From Methanosphaera sp. (GTDB lineage: Archaea; Methanobacteriota; Methanobacteria; Methanobacteriales; Methanobacteriaceae): DNA of 61,624 nt. The stretch is taken from the NCBI GenBank assembly GCA_017430835.1, contig JAFRMD010000093.1, forward strand, positions 1 through 61,624. The letters are read 5' to 3'. Numbering within the stretch: the first letter of the stretch is position 1; each line of letters starts with the position of its first letter. Of the stretch, positions 27,604 to 36,577 are shown piece by piece. The notes beneath the pieces were generated by a model that saw only the letters and a list, made by a program, of their open reading frames with translations, was not told the origin of the DNA and searched no databases. A program made the position numbers and the translations under genes.

Positions 27604-29328
27604 GTGTATGAAAGAAATTATGATTTAATATCAAAAAAGTTTAGAGAATTTTTTCTACCAACTTTATTCACATCTATGGCTGGAAACATATGTTTTGTTA
27701 TAGATTCTATGATGGTGGCATTTTTAATTGGTGAGTTCAATTTGTCTGTAATGCAATTGGTTTCACCAGTTACAACCTTTGTAAATTTAATTTACTGGAT
27801 GATAGGATTAGGTGGAAGTGTATTATGTTCAGTATCAAAGGCAGAGTTTGATGAAAGAAAAAGTAACTCCTATTTTACCGTTTCAGTATTTTCACTCCTT
27901 ATCATTGGGGTGATACTATCAGTGGGGGGATTGGTTTTTTCTAATCAAATTGTACATTTCTTATGCAGAGCTGAAAATTTACTAACTCTTGTAAGTCAAT
28001 TTTTTAATGCATATATCATAGGATTGCCATTTTTATGTTACATCATGTGTTTATCTTACTTTGTTCGTGCCGATGGTTTGCCAAAAATGGCTTTTAGAGC
28101 AATTTTACTATCTAATATAGTTAATATTTGTTGTGATGTAATATTCATATCAGTTTTAAATTTAGGTATTAGTGGAGCTGCATATGCTACAGTAGTTGGT
28201 TATATTGTTGGATCAATTTATATATCAACTTATTTCTTCAAGTCAGAAAGAACTTTAAGATTAATTAACTTAAAACTAAACAGATTTTTAACATATCTTA
28301 AAAAAATTTGTAAATCAGGTTTTTCTGGTGCTTCCACTCAATTGTACTTCACATTTAAAGCATTTATTTACAATACATTAATCACTATCTTTATCGGAGA
28401 AGCCGGTTTGGTTGCATTTGGAATTTGTGATAATAGTCTATTCATACTATACATGTTCTTGATAGGGGCTGCACAAACGATGTCTCCAATAGTATCTGTT
28501 TACTTTAAAGAAGAAGATTATGAGGGAGTAAAGTTCATTGTTAAAAAAGCACTAAAAATAGCTTTAACTTCAAGTTTAATATTCGCTATATTAATAATTA
28601 TTTATCCGGATATGCTATTGACATTGTATAGTGTAAAAAATCCGTCATTTATACCTGTCGTGTTTAATGCTGTAAGAATATTTGCATTAAGTTATGTTGG
28701 AACTGCAATCACATTCTTATATACTTTCTATGCAGAAGCTATTCAAAAAGATTTATTGGCATCTATTATTTCACTACTTGAAGGTTTAATTGTTCCCTGT
28801 GCTTCCGCTTTTATATTAGCATATTTAATAGGTGGAAATGGAATTTGGATTTCCTTCACGATTGCAGAAGTAGTTACAATATTATTCATCTTAATGTATT
28901 CTAAATATATTAACAAAAAAAGTAATGGAGAATTCTCCGGATTCTTCATTAACAAACATAATGATGACAAAGACGTATTTGAATATACTATTCAAGGTAA
29001 TGTTAAAGACGCAGTTGAATTATCCGCTAAGGTACAAAAGTACTTAAAAGATTATAAAGTTGCTACACAGGTAAGTTTAGTTATTGAAGAAATCATAGTT
29101 AACATAATTAAGCTTAATGATCATGTTGATTTGATTGATGTGATTGTAAAGATTCAAGAAGACTATATTTTGGTTTCTGTAAAAGATTCTGGCGTTGAAT
29201 ATAATCCGATTGTAGAGCAGGATGAATTGAATTTTGATAACATCAGTGTATTAAATAAAATTGCCGATAAAATTGATTATTCAAGAGTATTGGGTTTAAA
29301 CAGTACAGTAATCACAATTAAAAAGTAA
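27604..29328 (+). CDS. MATE-family exporter fused to a RsbW-like ATPase domain
   Basis: 574 residues, GTG start three bases after GGTGAT that overlaps the synthetase stop. Residues about 10-445 form twelve membrane segments of a MatE transporter (early LFTSMAGNICFVIDSMMVA; mid FSGASTQLYFTFKAFIYNT). Residues about 457-574 are a GHKL domain like RsbW: an N-box with E496 and N500 (IEEIIVNII), a G1 motif at D528-S-G (VKDSGVEYNP), then NKIADKIDY. The glycine-rich G2 lid present in the free kinase of this locus is missing, replaced by NFDN, so ATP binding is doubtful. The exporter probably secretes the synthetase product using an ion gradient. The fused domain may let the STAS protein gate transport (inference). 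Such a fusion is not a standard MATE architecture. Confidence 0.88.
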   Translation: MYERNYDLISKKFREFFLPTLFTSMAGNICFVIDSMMVAFLIGEFNLSVMQLVSPVTTFVNLIYWMIGLGGSVLCSVSKAEFDERKSNSYFTVSVFSLLIIGVILSVGGLVFSNQIVHFLCRAENLLTLVSQFFNAYIIGLPFLCYIMCLSYFVRADGLPKMAFRAILLSNIVNICCDVIFISVLNLGISGAAYATVVGYIVGSIYISTYFFKSERTLRLINLKLNRFLTYLKKICKSGFSGASTQLYFTFKAFIYNTLITIFIGEAGLVAFGICDNSLFILYMFLIGAAQTMSPIVSVYFKEEDYEGVKFIVKKALKIALTSSLIFAILIIIYPDMLLTLYSVKNPSFIPVVFNAVRIFALSYVGTAITFLYTFYAEAIQKDLLASIISLLEGLIVPCASAFILAYLIGGNGIWISFTIAEVVTILFILMYSKYINKKSNGEFSGFFINKHNDDKDVFEYTIQGNVKDAVELSAKVQKYLKDYKVATQVSLVIEEIIVNIIKLNDHVDLIDVIVKIQEDYILVSVKDSGVEYNPIVEQDELNFDNISVLNKIADKIDYSRVLGLNSTVITIKK

Positions 29329-29774
29329 AATCTTACTTTTTTCAATCTTTTTTTGATTATTTTTTATCATATTAAAGTAATGTTAAGACTTATTAAATTA
29401 TTCTTTTGTATTCCATTATTTCATTTTTTGTAATAAATTTCATTAATATTACTTTAATAATCCCCCTTTTATTATAGGATTATCATTTTTAACTAATTTT
29501 AATAAAATTATATATCTAATGAAATCAAATATATATTCTTATAAGATATAATTTTTGAACTGATTAAAATTTTATAGGAAGATTTTGTATAATTTCTATT
29601 AAATTTTACGTTCTCATGTCTATATTGGGGTGATAATTTAGTAGTCGAATATTTTTTTATTAAACTTAAATAAAACGCAAATATGCTCATATTTTTTTTA
29701 AGAAATTGTTAAAATAGGAATTTTTATGAGTATAATTTACTGTAAAAACAGATCATATAAAAGGTGATTTATCA
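29329..29774. other. 446-base AT-rich spacer before the ATP synthase operon
   Basis: No gene longer than a few tens of codons is seen. A ribosome-binding-like GGGGTGAT at 29627-29634 is followed by a 12-codon frame that has no usual start codon and ends in TAA, so it is not called. The promoter for the ATP synthase operon should lie in 29700-29760, where TATA-like TATAATT and CATATAAAA stretches occur. The ribosome binding site of the first subunit, AGGTGAT, lies at 29762-29768. Confidence 0.4.
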
Positions 29775-30089
29775 ATGGCAAGTATTTCTGACGCTATTTC
29801 AGTAATCAGACAAGCAGAATCTGATGCAAATAGTATTATAGAAGAAGCAAATAAAAAATCAACTGAAATGATCCAAGAAGCTCGCGCAAATGTAGATTCA
29901 AAAATAGAAACAGCAAAAGAAGAAGCACAAGACAAAGCTAAACACATGTTATTAGCTAAAGAAGAAGAAGCAGGTAAACAAGCTGTAATCATTACAAACG
30001 AATCTGATGCTAACATTAGAGAATCCTTAAGAGGTTCAGAAAATAATGTAGACGCTGCAGCTGACATAATAATTGAAACCGTATTATAG
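29775..30089 (+). CDS. ahaH: A1AO ATP synthase subunit H
   Basis: 104 residues, ATG 29775 after AGGTGATTTATCA. Almost entirely a charged alpha-helix with a regular Ala/Glu/Lys pattern (AISVIRQAESDANSIIEEA and KKSTEMIQEARANVDSKIE), as expected of the peripheral-stalk subunit H, which pairs with subunit E in a right-handed coiled coil. The stalk holds the catalytic head against rotor torque. First gene of the H-I-K-E-C-F-A-B-D operon, the order standard for methanogens. The stop precedes the subunit I ATG by ten bases. Confidence 0.92.
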   Translation: MASISDAISVIRQAESDANSIIEEANKKSTEMIQEARANVDSKIETAKEEAQDKAKHMLLAKEEEAGKQAVIITNESDANIRESLRGSENNVDAAADIIIETVL

Positions 30090-30099
30090 GGGAGATACT

Positions 30100-32100
30100 A
30101 TGTTTAGAGTGGCTCGAATGCAAAAAATAAGCATAGTAACTTTGAACAAATACACTAAACCTGTAATTGATGTTCTACACGAAAAAGGATACATTCAAAT
30201 AGAGGATTTATCTGAAAGTATTCAGGAAAGTGAAGAATTAAAAGGATTAGATGTATCAAAACAAGACCCGCTTTCAAGCAGAATAGCATCGTTATCAATG
30301 AAATGTAATAGTACATTAGATACTTTAAAATCTGCTGAAGCAAAATTAAGTATGGTCGATGTTGTTAAAGGATTTATCAGCCCTAAAAAAATTGATTCAA
30401 GAGAAGTAGAAAATTTATCTACCCAAGAATTAGTTGATAAAGCTGATGAAATTATAAATAAAGTTGATGCAGTTCTCAGTCCAATTGAATCACGTATAAA
30501 TGAGATTGGTTCTGAAGAAACAAAATATAAAGAATCTTTAAATGTTGCAAATCAATTAAAAAGTTTTGATATAGATTTCGCACACTTACAAGAAACAGAC
30601 TACACAAAAGTAGTTTCAGGAAGAATACCAAGTGAAAACTTATCAGAAGCTAAGAAAGGTATTGAAGAAATAACAGAACAAGTTGATATTTTTGAAGGTT
30701 CAGCTGTATCTGAAGGAGATAAAAATTTAGTACCATTAATGATTGTTACTGCAACTGAATTTGAAGAAGATATATCTAGTGTCTTAAGACGTTTAGAATT
30801 TGAAAAACTAGACATAACTGGTTTAAGTGGTAAACCAACCGAAATTGTCGAAGATTCTAAAGTCAAACTAGATGAATTGAAAAAAGAACGAAAACAATGT
30901 ATTAAAGATATAGGTGAAGTTGGTCAACGTTCAAAAGAACACTTATTAGTGATTAATGAACAGTTAGAACTTGAAAAAGAACGAACTGAAATCTATTCTT
31001 ACTTTGGTGAAACAAGCAGTACAAAAGCTATTAAGGCTTGGGTAGTTAAAGACGATGTTGATGAAGTATTATCTATCGTCGATGAAATTACAGATGGTAA
31101 CAGTATTATAGATATCGAAGATCCTACCGAAGAGGAAATCGATAATAATAAAGTTCCTGTAAAACAGATTAACCCTGGTTTTGCAAAACCATACGAATTA
31201 CTCGTAAACATGTACTCACCACCAAACTACAAAGATATTGATCCTACAATAATTATGGCAATATGTTTCCCATTTTTCTTCGGTTACTGTTTAACCGATG
31301 CATTCTATGGAATCATATTAGCAATAGTAGGAGTAATCCTATACACAGGATTAGGTAAAACAAGTAAAACATACAAATCATTTGGTACAATAGTAACACA
31401 ATGTGGAATATGGACATTCATATTGGGTCTAGCGACTGGTGGATTCATAGGGGACTTCGTGCCTCGTTTCATATTAGGTGATTCTAACGCACCATTACCA
31501 ACAGTTATTCCAGATATCAATGCTTTCGTACATCCAGAAAACATTTTGATATTGGCATTAATTATCGGTTTAATCCATCTTAACATTGCATTCTTATTCG
31601 GAATTATTGACAATGTTAAACGCGGTAACAAAAAACAATTATGTTCCGGACAATTATGTTGGATATTAATTGAACTTGCAATAATAGGATACTTACTAAC
31701 TAACTCATTAATAGTATTAGGAGTAATTTTAGTAATTGCATTAATATTATTAATCTACGGTTCAGGACCAATGGGTGTAATGGACATATTTGGATTCTTA
31801 GGTGATATCTTATCATACTCAAGATTATTAGCATTATGTCTATCCACTGGTGGTATTGGTATGACTGCTAACTTATTAGGACAATTATTAGCAGGTATGG
31901 TACCATATGTAGGTATAATTATTGGTGTAATTGTATTCTTAGGAGTACACTTATTTAACATTGCATTCCAATCAATGGGATCATTTATTCACTCATTACG
32001 TCTCCACTTTGTAGAATTCTTCGGTAACTTCTACGAAGGAGCAAGTAGCGAGTTCGTCCCATTCAAGGCAAGCAGAATATACACAAAATTAAGAAAATAA
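30100..32100 (+). CDS. ahaI: A1AO ATP synthase subunit I (membrane stator, a-subunit homologue)
   Basis: 666 residues from ATG 30100, which follows AGGGGAGATACT. An upstream in-frame TTG (30073) would overlap subunit H and lacks a ribosome site. The N-terminal half (about 1-370) is soluble and coiled-coil rich, linking to the E-H stalks. The C-terminal half holds seven to eight membrane helices. Conserved segments include FCFPFFFGYCLTDAFYG-type sequence, DIFGFLGDILSYSRLLAL, which carries the essential channel Arg, and HSLRLHFVEFFGNFYEG near the end. It forms the ion half-channels next to the K ring. Length is normal for methanogen AhaI. Confidence 0.95.
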   Translation: MFRVARMQKISIVTLNKYTKPVIDVLHEKGYIQIEDLSESIQESEELKGLDVSKQDPLSSRIASLSMKCNSTLDTLKSAEAKLSMVDVVKGFISPKKIDSREVENLSTQELVDKADEIINKVDAVLSPIESRINEIGSEETKYKESLNVANQLKSFDIDFAHLQETDYTKVVSGRIPSENLSEAKKGIEEITEQVDIFEGSAVSEGDKNLVPLMIVTATEFEEDISSVLRRLEFEKLDITGLSGKPTEIVEDSKVKLDELKKERKQCIKDIGEVGQRSKEHLLVINEQLELEKERTEIYSYFGETSSTKAIKAWVVKDDVDEVLSIVDEITDGNSIIDIEDPTEEEIDNNKVPVKQINPGFAKPYELLVNMYSPPNYKDIDPTIIMAICFPFFFGYCLTDAFYGIILAIVGVILYTGLGKTSKTYKSFGTIVTQCGIWTFILGLATGGFIGDFVPRFILGDSNAPLPTVIPDINAFVHPENILILALIIGLIHLNIAFLFGIIDNVKRGNKKQLCSGQLCWILIELAIIGYLLTNSLIVLGVILVIALILLIYGSGPMGVMDIFGFLGDILSYSRLLALCLSTGGIGMTANLLGQLLAGMVPYVGIIIGVIVFLGVHLFNIAFQSMGSFIHSLRLHFVEFFGNFYEGASSEFVPFKASRIYTKLRK

Positions 32101-32173
32101 ATCTTTAGTGTATTTATAAAAAAATCATATATAATAAAATAAATTTAAATTCATTAATTTGGAGGAGAATAAA

Positions 32174-32656
32174 ATGGCATTAGTATTAGGTTCAGCTTTA
32201 GCTGCAATTGGTGCTGGAGTAGCAGTAGGTTTCGCAGCTTTAGGTTCAGGTATCGGTCAAGGTATCGCATCTTCCGCTGGTGTAGGTGCAGTAGCAGAGG
32301 ACTCAGGTATGTTTGCACAAGGTTTAGTATTTACAGCTATTCCTGAAACTCAGGCTATCTACGGTTTCCTTATTGCTATCTTATTATTAGTATTTTCAGG
32401 AATTATGGGAGGAAGTCCTTTAGAGGTAACTTCAGGATTAGTAGCAATTGGTGCAGGAGCAGCAGTTGGTTTCGGTGGTCTTGGTTCTGGTATGGGTCAA
32501 GGTATCGCATCTTCCGCATCTGTAGGTGCAGTTGTAGAAGATCCTAACATGTTTGCACAAGGTTTAGTATTTACAGCTATTCCTGAAACTCAGGCTATCT
32601 ACGGTTTCCTTATCGCTATCTTATTATTAGTATTCGGTGGAATACTCGGAGCATAG
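32174..32656 (+). CDS. ahaK: A1AO ATP synthase proteolipid subunit K (duplicated hairpin)
   Basis: 160 residues from ATG 32174 after GGAGGAG. Two tandem hairpins of 80 residues, each with two membrane helices. Each hairpin has the same ligand pattern: Gln in the first helix (Q29, Q109 in GSGIGQG/GSGMGQG) and Pro-Glu-Thr in the second (P57-E58-T59 and P137-E138-T139). A Gln plus Glu-Thr/Ser set is the signature associated with Na+-binding rotor rings, so the enzyme is probably Na+-coupled (inference from family knowledge). Both carboxylates are kept, so ion-to-ATP stoichiometry is not halved as in eukaryotic V-type rings. The two halves are nearly identical over parts of the DNA. Confidence 0.95.
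   Translation: MALVLGSALAAIGAGVAVGFAALGSGIGQGIASSAGVGAVAEDSGMFAQGLVFTAIPETQAIYGFLIAILLLVFSGIMGGSPLEVTSGLVAIGAGAAVGFGGLGSGMGQGIASSASVGAVVEDPNMFAQGLVFTAIPETQAIYGFLIAILLLVFGGILGA
32309..32613 (+). repeat. Direct repeat inside ahaK (65 identical bases, 240-base period)
   Basis: Bases 32309-32373 are repeated without a mismatch at 32549-32613, and similarity continues on both sides. The period of 240 bases equals one hairpin (80 codons). Identity also covers synonymous positions, which points to recent duplication or ongoing gene conversion between the halves rather than protein selection alone. Confidence 0.85.
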
Positions 32657-32713
32657 ATTTATAATATAAAGGCGAAAAACGCCTATAAACAATATATTTT
32701 CGGAGGAAAGTAG

Positions 32714-33337
32714 ATGAGCGTTGGAGCAGATAAAATTATAGCAAATATTAAAGCAGATGCTCAAGCAAAATCTGATGAAATCATCTCAAAAGCAACAGCT
32801 GAATCAGAGAAAATTTTAGCAGATGGTGAAGTAACAGCTCAAAACGAACAACAAGCAATACTTTCAGCAGCTGAAAAACAAGCTGATATGAAATATCAAC
32901 AAGTAGTTTCAGAAGCAAAAGTAAACTCAAGAAGAAAAGAGTTAGAAGCACGTGAAGAGCTAATCGAAAAAGCTTTCAGAGTTGCATCAGAAAAAATAGA
33001 AAAACAAGCATCTGAAAATTCTGCAAATTATGTAGAATCTTTAAAAAACATGATTAAAGATGCAGCATTACAAGTAGGTGGAAATCAACTAGAAATCCTC
33101 GTAAGAGCAGATGACGTTGATAATGTAAAATCCTTCATTAATGAAGTATCAGATTATGTAACAAAAGAAACTGGTAATGAAGTTTCATTCATCATAGGAG
33201 AACCAATCGACATTATTGGTGGAGCAGTTGTAAAAACTGTAGATGGTGAAGTTGAAGTTAAAAATACCATAGAAGCACGTATGCTTCGATATAGAAAATA
33301 TTTAAGATCAGAGGTTGCTAAAACACTATTTAGATAG
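32714..33337 (+). CDS. ahaE: A1AO ATP synthase subunit E
   Basis: 207 residues, ATG 32714 after CGGAGGAAAG. The N-terminal 100 residues form a long Ala/Glu/Lys/Gln-rich helix (IIANIKADAQAKSDEII and following) that pairs with subunit H in the peripheral stalk. The C-terminal half is a compact alpha/beta domain (IDIIGGAVVKTVDGEVEV near residue 172) that caps the catalytic head. Typical length for the family. A short palindrome, GGCGAAAAACGCC (32671-32683), precedes the gene and may form a small hairpin between subunits K and E that adjusts their ratio, since K is needed in excess (inference). Confidence 0.93.
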   Translation: MSVGADKIIANIKADAQAKSDEIISKATAESEKILADGEVTAQNEQQAILSAAEKQADMKYQQVVSEAKVNSRRKELEAREELIEKAFRVASEKIEKQASENSANYVESLKNMIKDAALQVGGNQLEILVRADDVDNVKSFINEVSDYVTKETGNEVSFIIGEPIDIIGGAVVKTVDGEVEVKNTIEARMLRYRKYLRSEVAKTLFR

Positions 33338-33354
33338 TTTTGGAGGAGAATTAA

Positions 33355-34512
33355 ATGGAAGAAAGCATTATGGATATTATCACATCTTTCGGGTTCTCTT
33401 CTCCAGAAGCATTCATTGCATTGTTAGTAATGGTACTAGCTGTAATTGGGGCAATTGTAGTAGTAATCACAATTAGACCTTTATTAGAATACTATCCATA
33501 TACGTATCCTAATGCAAGGATTAGAGCAAAAATTGGTAAAATCTTAAGTGAAAAACAAATCACTGAATTAGCAGAAACCGAAAACCTCGACGAAGTAAAA
33601 AACTACCTAAGAGGACACAGAGATTATGCTAAATATGTAGATCAATATCCAATTGAACAAGCATTAGATGCTAACCTAGCCGAATCATATGATACATTAG
33701 CAAAAGTATCACCTGCAACATTAAGACCAACATTTGATATCTTATTAGACCAATGGGATATTAAAAACATAAAAAGTGTTTTAGTTGCAAAAGAAGCACA
33801 ATTAAACGAAGAAGAAACTCGTGAATTATTAGTGCCTTACGGTGTATTAAAAGATGATCACGACAAAATGATTGAAGCTAATACAGTTCAAGAATTAATC
33901 GTAGCTCTTGAAGGAACACCTTACGCTAGAATATTAGAAGAAGCTTTACCAGATTATAATGAAAATAAAACATTATTAACATTAGAATCAGCTTTAGATA
34001 ATTACTACTATGAAAGATTACTAGTAAAATCTTCAAGTCAAGAAGACGAAAATACTAGAATGTTACACAGTTACGTAGGAACAAAAATTGACATCGCTAC
34101 CTTAAAAATTATTTTAAGAGCAAAAGCAGATGGTTTAGCATACGATCAAATAAAACCATACGTAATAAGTAGAGGATACAAATTACGTGATTGGAAACTT
34201 AAAGAATTAATGGAATCAGAAGACTTAAATTCATTATTAAGCAGTATAGAAAGCTCAGAATACGGTTCTGTAGTAGCAGATCACATTCCAGAATTCAACG
34301 CAACAAATTCCATAGCTGTTTTCGATGAAGCATTAGATGCTTATGAAAGAAAAATGGCAGACAACATCTTTAAGAAAAAACCATTTGGTATAGGTCCAAT
34401 AGTAGGTTTCATAAACAAAAAAGAAATCGAAATCAAAAATCTTAAAGTCATCGCTAGAAGTAAAAGAGGACCTGTTTTAGCTAGTTCCGAAATTAAGGAG
34501 ATGTTATTATGA
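33355..34512 (+). CDS. ahaC: A1AO ATP synthase subunit C
   Basis: 385 residues, ATG 33355 following TGGAGGAGAATTAA. An initial hydrophobic segment (about 15-40, AFIALLVMVLAVIGAIVVVI) is followed by an all-helical, three-fold repeated V-ATPase subunit C/AC39 domain: EALDANLAESYDTLAKV, ESALDNYYYERLLVKS and DEALDAYERKMADN. The protein is the socket joining the central stalk to the proteolipid ring. The N-terminal membrane segment is found in methanobacterial homologues and may hold it at the membrane. Its stop overlaps subunit F by four bases (ATGA). Confidence 0.93.
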   Translation: MEESIMDIITSFGFSSPEAFIALLVMVLAVIGAIVVVITIRPLLEYYPYTYPNARIRAKIGKILSEKQITELAETENLDEVKNYLRGHRDYAKYVDQYPIEQALDANLAESYDTLAKVSPATLRPTFDILLDQWDIKNIKSVLVAKEAQLNEEETRELLVPYGVLKDDHDKMIEANTVQELIVALEGTPYARILEEALPDYNENKTLLTLESALDNYYYERLLVKSSSQEDENTRMLHSYVGTKIDIATLKIILRAKADGLAYDQIKPYVISRGYKLRDWKLKELMESEDLNSLLSSIESSEYGSVVADHIPEFNATNSIAVFDEALDAYERKMADNIFKKKPFGIGPIVGFINKKEIEIKNLKVIARSKRGPVLASSEIKEMLL

Positions 34513-34826
34513 AAAAAGATATCGCTATAATGGCAGATCCAGATACAGTAACTGGTTTTATGTTAGGTGGAATAAAAAGTGGATTCCCCGTACATAACAA
34601 AGACGAATCAAAAACAACTTTAAAACAGTTAGTAGATGATGGATACTCCATCATTATCACAACTGAAAAAATTGGTGATGAACTTCGTGAAGACATCACA
34701 AAGTACACAAGCAAAGCATTACCAATGATTATTGAAGTACCAGATAAGTCAGGTTCACATAAAAGAGAAACTGACCCAATGAATGAACTTATAAAAAGAG
34801 TTATTGGGGTAGAGATGGTAAAATGA
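34509..34826 (+). CDS. ahaF: A1AO ATP synthase subunit F
   Basis: 105 residues. A CheY-like Rossmann fold begins with [20 protein letters not shown], the usual AtpF start, followed by an alternating core and a short C-terminal helix ([15 protein letters not shown]). It is part of the central rotating stalk with subunit D and can modulate hydrolysis. Overlaps with subunits C and A (four bases each) indicate tight translational coupling within the operon. Confidence 0.93.
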   Translation: MKKDIAIMADPDTVTGFMLGGIKSGFPVHNKDESKTTLKQLVDDGYSIIITTEKIGDELREDITKYTSKALPMIIEVPDKSGSHKRETDPMNELIKRVIGVEMVK

Positions 34827-36577
34827 TTACAGGAAATATTATTAAAATTGCAGGTCCAGTTATTGTCGGTGGAGGTATGAGAGGTACCCAGATGCACGAA
34901 ATGGTTCGTGTCGGTGATATTGGACTTATTGGTGAAATTATTGAACTTGAAGGCGACACCGCAACAATTCAGGTTTACGAAGAAACTGCTGGTATTAAAC
35001 CAGGAGAAAAAATTGAAAGTACTGGAGGTCCACTCTCAGTAGAATTAGGACCAGGTATACTAAAATCTATTTACGATGGAATTCAAAGACCATTAACAGA
35101 AATTAAAAGTCTAGCTGGAGACTACTTACCTAGAGGGGTAGACGTACCATCATTAGATAAAACTAAAGAATGGGATTTCAAACCAACAGTATCCGTTGGA
35201 GACAAAGTAAACGGTGGAGACATCATAGGTACAGTACAAGAAACTGTAGCTATCGAACACAAAATCATGGTACCACCAAAAATCTCAGGAACAATCAAAT
35301 CCATCGAAAGCGGAAAACACACAGTAGTAGACGATATTGCTGAAGTAGAAACCGAAGACGGAATTGTAAAATTACAAATGATGCAAATCTGGCCAGTAAG
35401 AGTAGGTAGACCATACGTCAACAAATTAGACCCAGATGTACCTCTAATAACAGGACAACGTGCACAAGATACATTCTTCTGTGTAGCTAAAGGTGGAACA
35501 TCAGCTATCCCTGGTCCATTCGGTTCAGGAAAAACTGTAACACAACAACAATTAGCAAAATGGGCAGACGCTGATATAGTAGTATATATCGGATGTGGAG
35601 AACGTGGTAACGAAATGACCGAAGTACTTACCGAATTCCCAGAACTAGAAGACCCAAAAACTGGAAACCCATTAATGGACAGAACAGTTCTTATTGCTAA
35701 CACATCCAACATGCCGGTAGCAGCAAGGGAAGCATGTGTATACACAGGTATTACCATTGCAGAATACTTCAGAGACATGGGCTACGATGTAGCACTTATG
35801 GCAGACAGTACCTCAAGATGGGCAGAAGCTATGAGGGAAATCTCCGGACGTCTAGAAGAAATGCCAGGGGAAGAAGGTTACCCAGCATACCTAGCATCAA
35901 GATTAGCACAGTTCTACGAACGTGCAGGACGTGTAACAACTATTGGATCACACAAAGCAGAAGCATCTGTAACAGTAGTTGGAGCAGTATCACCTGCAGG
36001 TGGGGACGTATCAGAACCAGTTACAACCAACACATTACGTATTGCAAAAGTATACTGGGCATTAGATGCATCCTTAGCAGACAGACGTCACTTCCCATCC
36101 ATCAACTGGTTGAACAGTTACTCACTATACGTGGACAGTATCACACCATGGTGGAACAGTGAAGTTGGAAGCGATTGGAGGGAACTAAGAAACACAGCAA
36201 TGGCTCTTTTACAGAAAGAAGCAGAACTTAACGAAATTGTACAATTAGTAGGTCCTGACGCATTACCTGAAAAAGACCGTGTAACTCTCGAAGCAGCACG
36301 TATGTTAAGAGAAGACTTCCTACAACAAAACGCATTCGATGACACAGATACATATTGTTCACCTAAAAAACAATATAACATGCTAAAAACACTATTATTA
36401 TACAACACAACAGCACAAGAAGCATTAGCAGATGGTGCAGATGTAAATAAACTAGTAAACTTAGATGTTAGAGTAGACTTAGACAGAATGAAATATGTAC
36501 CTGAAGATGAATTCGATGCAAAAACTGAAGAATTAAGAACAAAAATTACACAACAATGTAGTGAGGCTGCACAATGA
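34823..36577 (+). CDS. ahaA: A1AO ATP synthase catalytic subunit A
   Basis: 584 residues. Beta-barrel N-terminus ([18 protein letters not shown]), the characteristic non-homologous insertion of A subunits (about 110-200), then the nucleotide-binding domain with P-loop GPFGSGKT (residues 231-238), [11 protein letters not shown] carrying the catalytic Glu, and [20 protein letters not shown]. The helical C-terminal domain follows. It hydrolyses and synthesises ATP at the A/B interface. No intein interrupts the P-loop, unlike in some other archaea. The start overlaps subunit F, the end overlaps subunit B, and the length is normal. Confidence 0.97.
   Translation: MITGNIIKIAGPVIVGGGMRGTQMHEMVRVGDIGLIGEIIELEGDTATIQVYEETAGIKPGEKIESTGGPLSVELGPGILKSIYDGIQRPLTEIKSLAGDYLPRGVDVPSLDKTKEWDFKPTVSVGDKVNGGDIIGTVQETVAIEHKIMVPPKISGTIKSIESGKHTVVDDIAEVETEDGIVKLQMMQIWPVRVGRPYVNKLDPDVPLITGQRAQDTFFCVAKGGTSAIPGPFGSGKTVTQQQLAKWADADIVVYIGCGERGNEMTEVLTEFPELEDPKTGNPLMDRTVLIANTSNMPVAAREACVYTGITIAEYFRDMGYDVALMADSTSRWAEAMREISGRLEEMPGEEGYPAYLASRLAQFYERAGRVTTIGSHKAEASVTVVGAVSPAGGDVSEPVTTNTLRIAKVYWALDASLADRRHFPSINWLNSYSLYVDSITPWWNSEVGSDWRELRNTAMALLQKEAELNEIVQLVGPDALPEKDRVTLEAARMLREDFLQQNAFDDTDTYCSPKKQYNMLKTLLLYNTTAQEALADGADVNKLVNLDVRVDLDRMKYVPEDEFDAKTEELRTKITQQCSEAAQ

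Noticed and set aside
29627..29675. GGGGTGAT followed by a short open frame
   Set aside because: Only 12 codons, no usual start codon, and no recognisable peptide.
30073..30099. Upstream TTG start for ahaI overlapping ahaH
   Set aside because: No ribosome site at the right distance; ATG 30100 follows AGGGGAGATACT and begins with the conserved MFRVARM sequence.
34493..36408. Long antisense and alternative-frame ORFs inside the ATP synthase genes (for example 35122-35778 minus)
   Set aside because: They lie opposite or across intact, strongly conserved ATP synthase subunits, have no ribosome sites and show no protein-family pattern.
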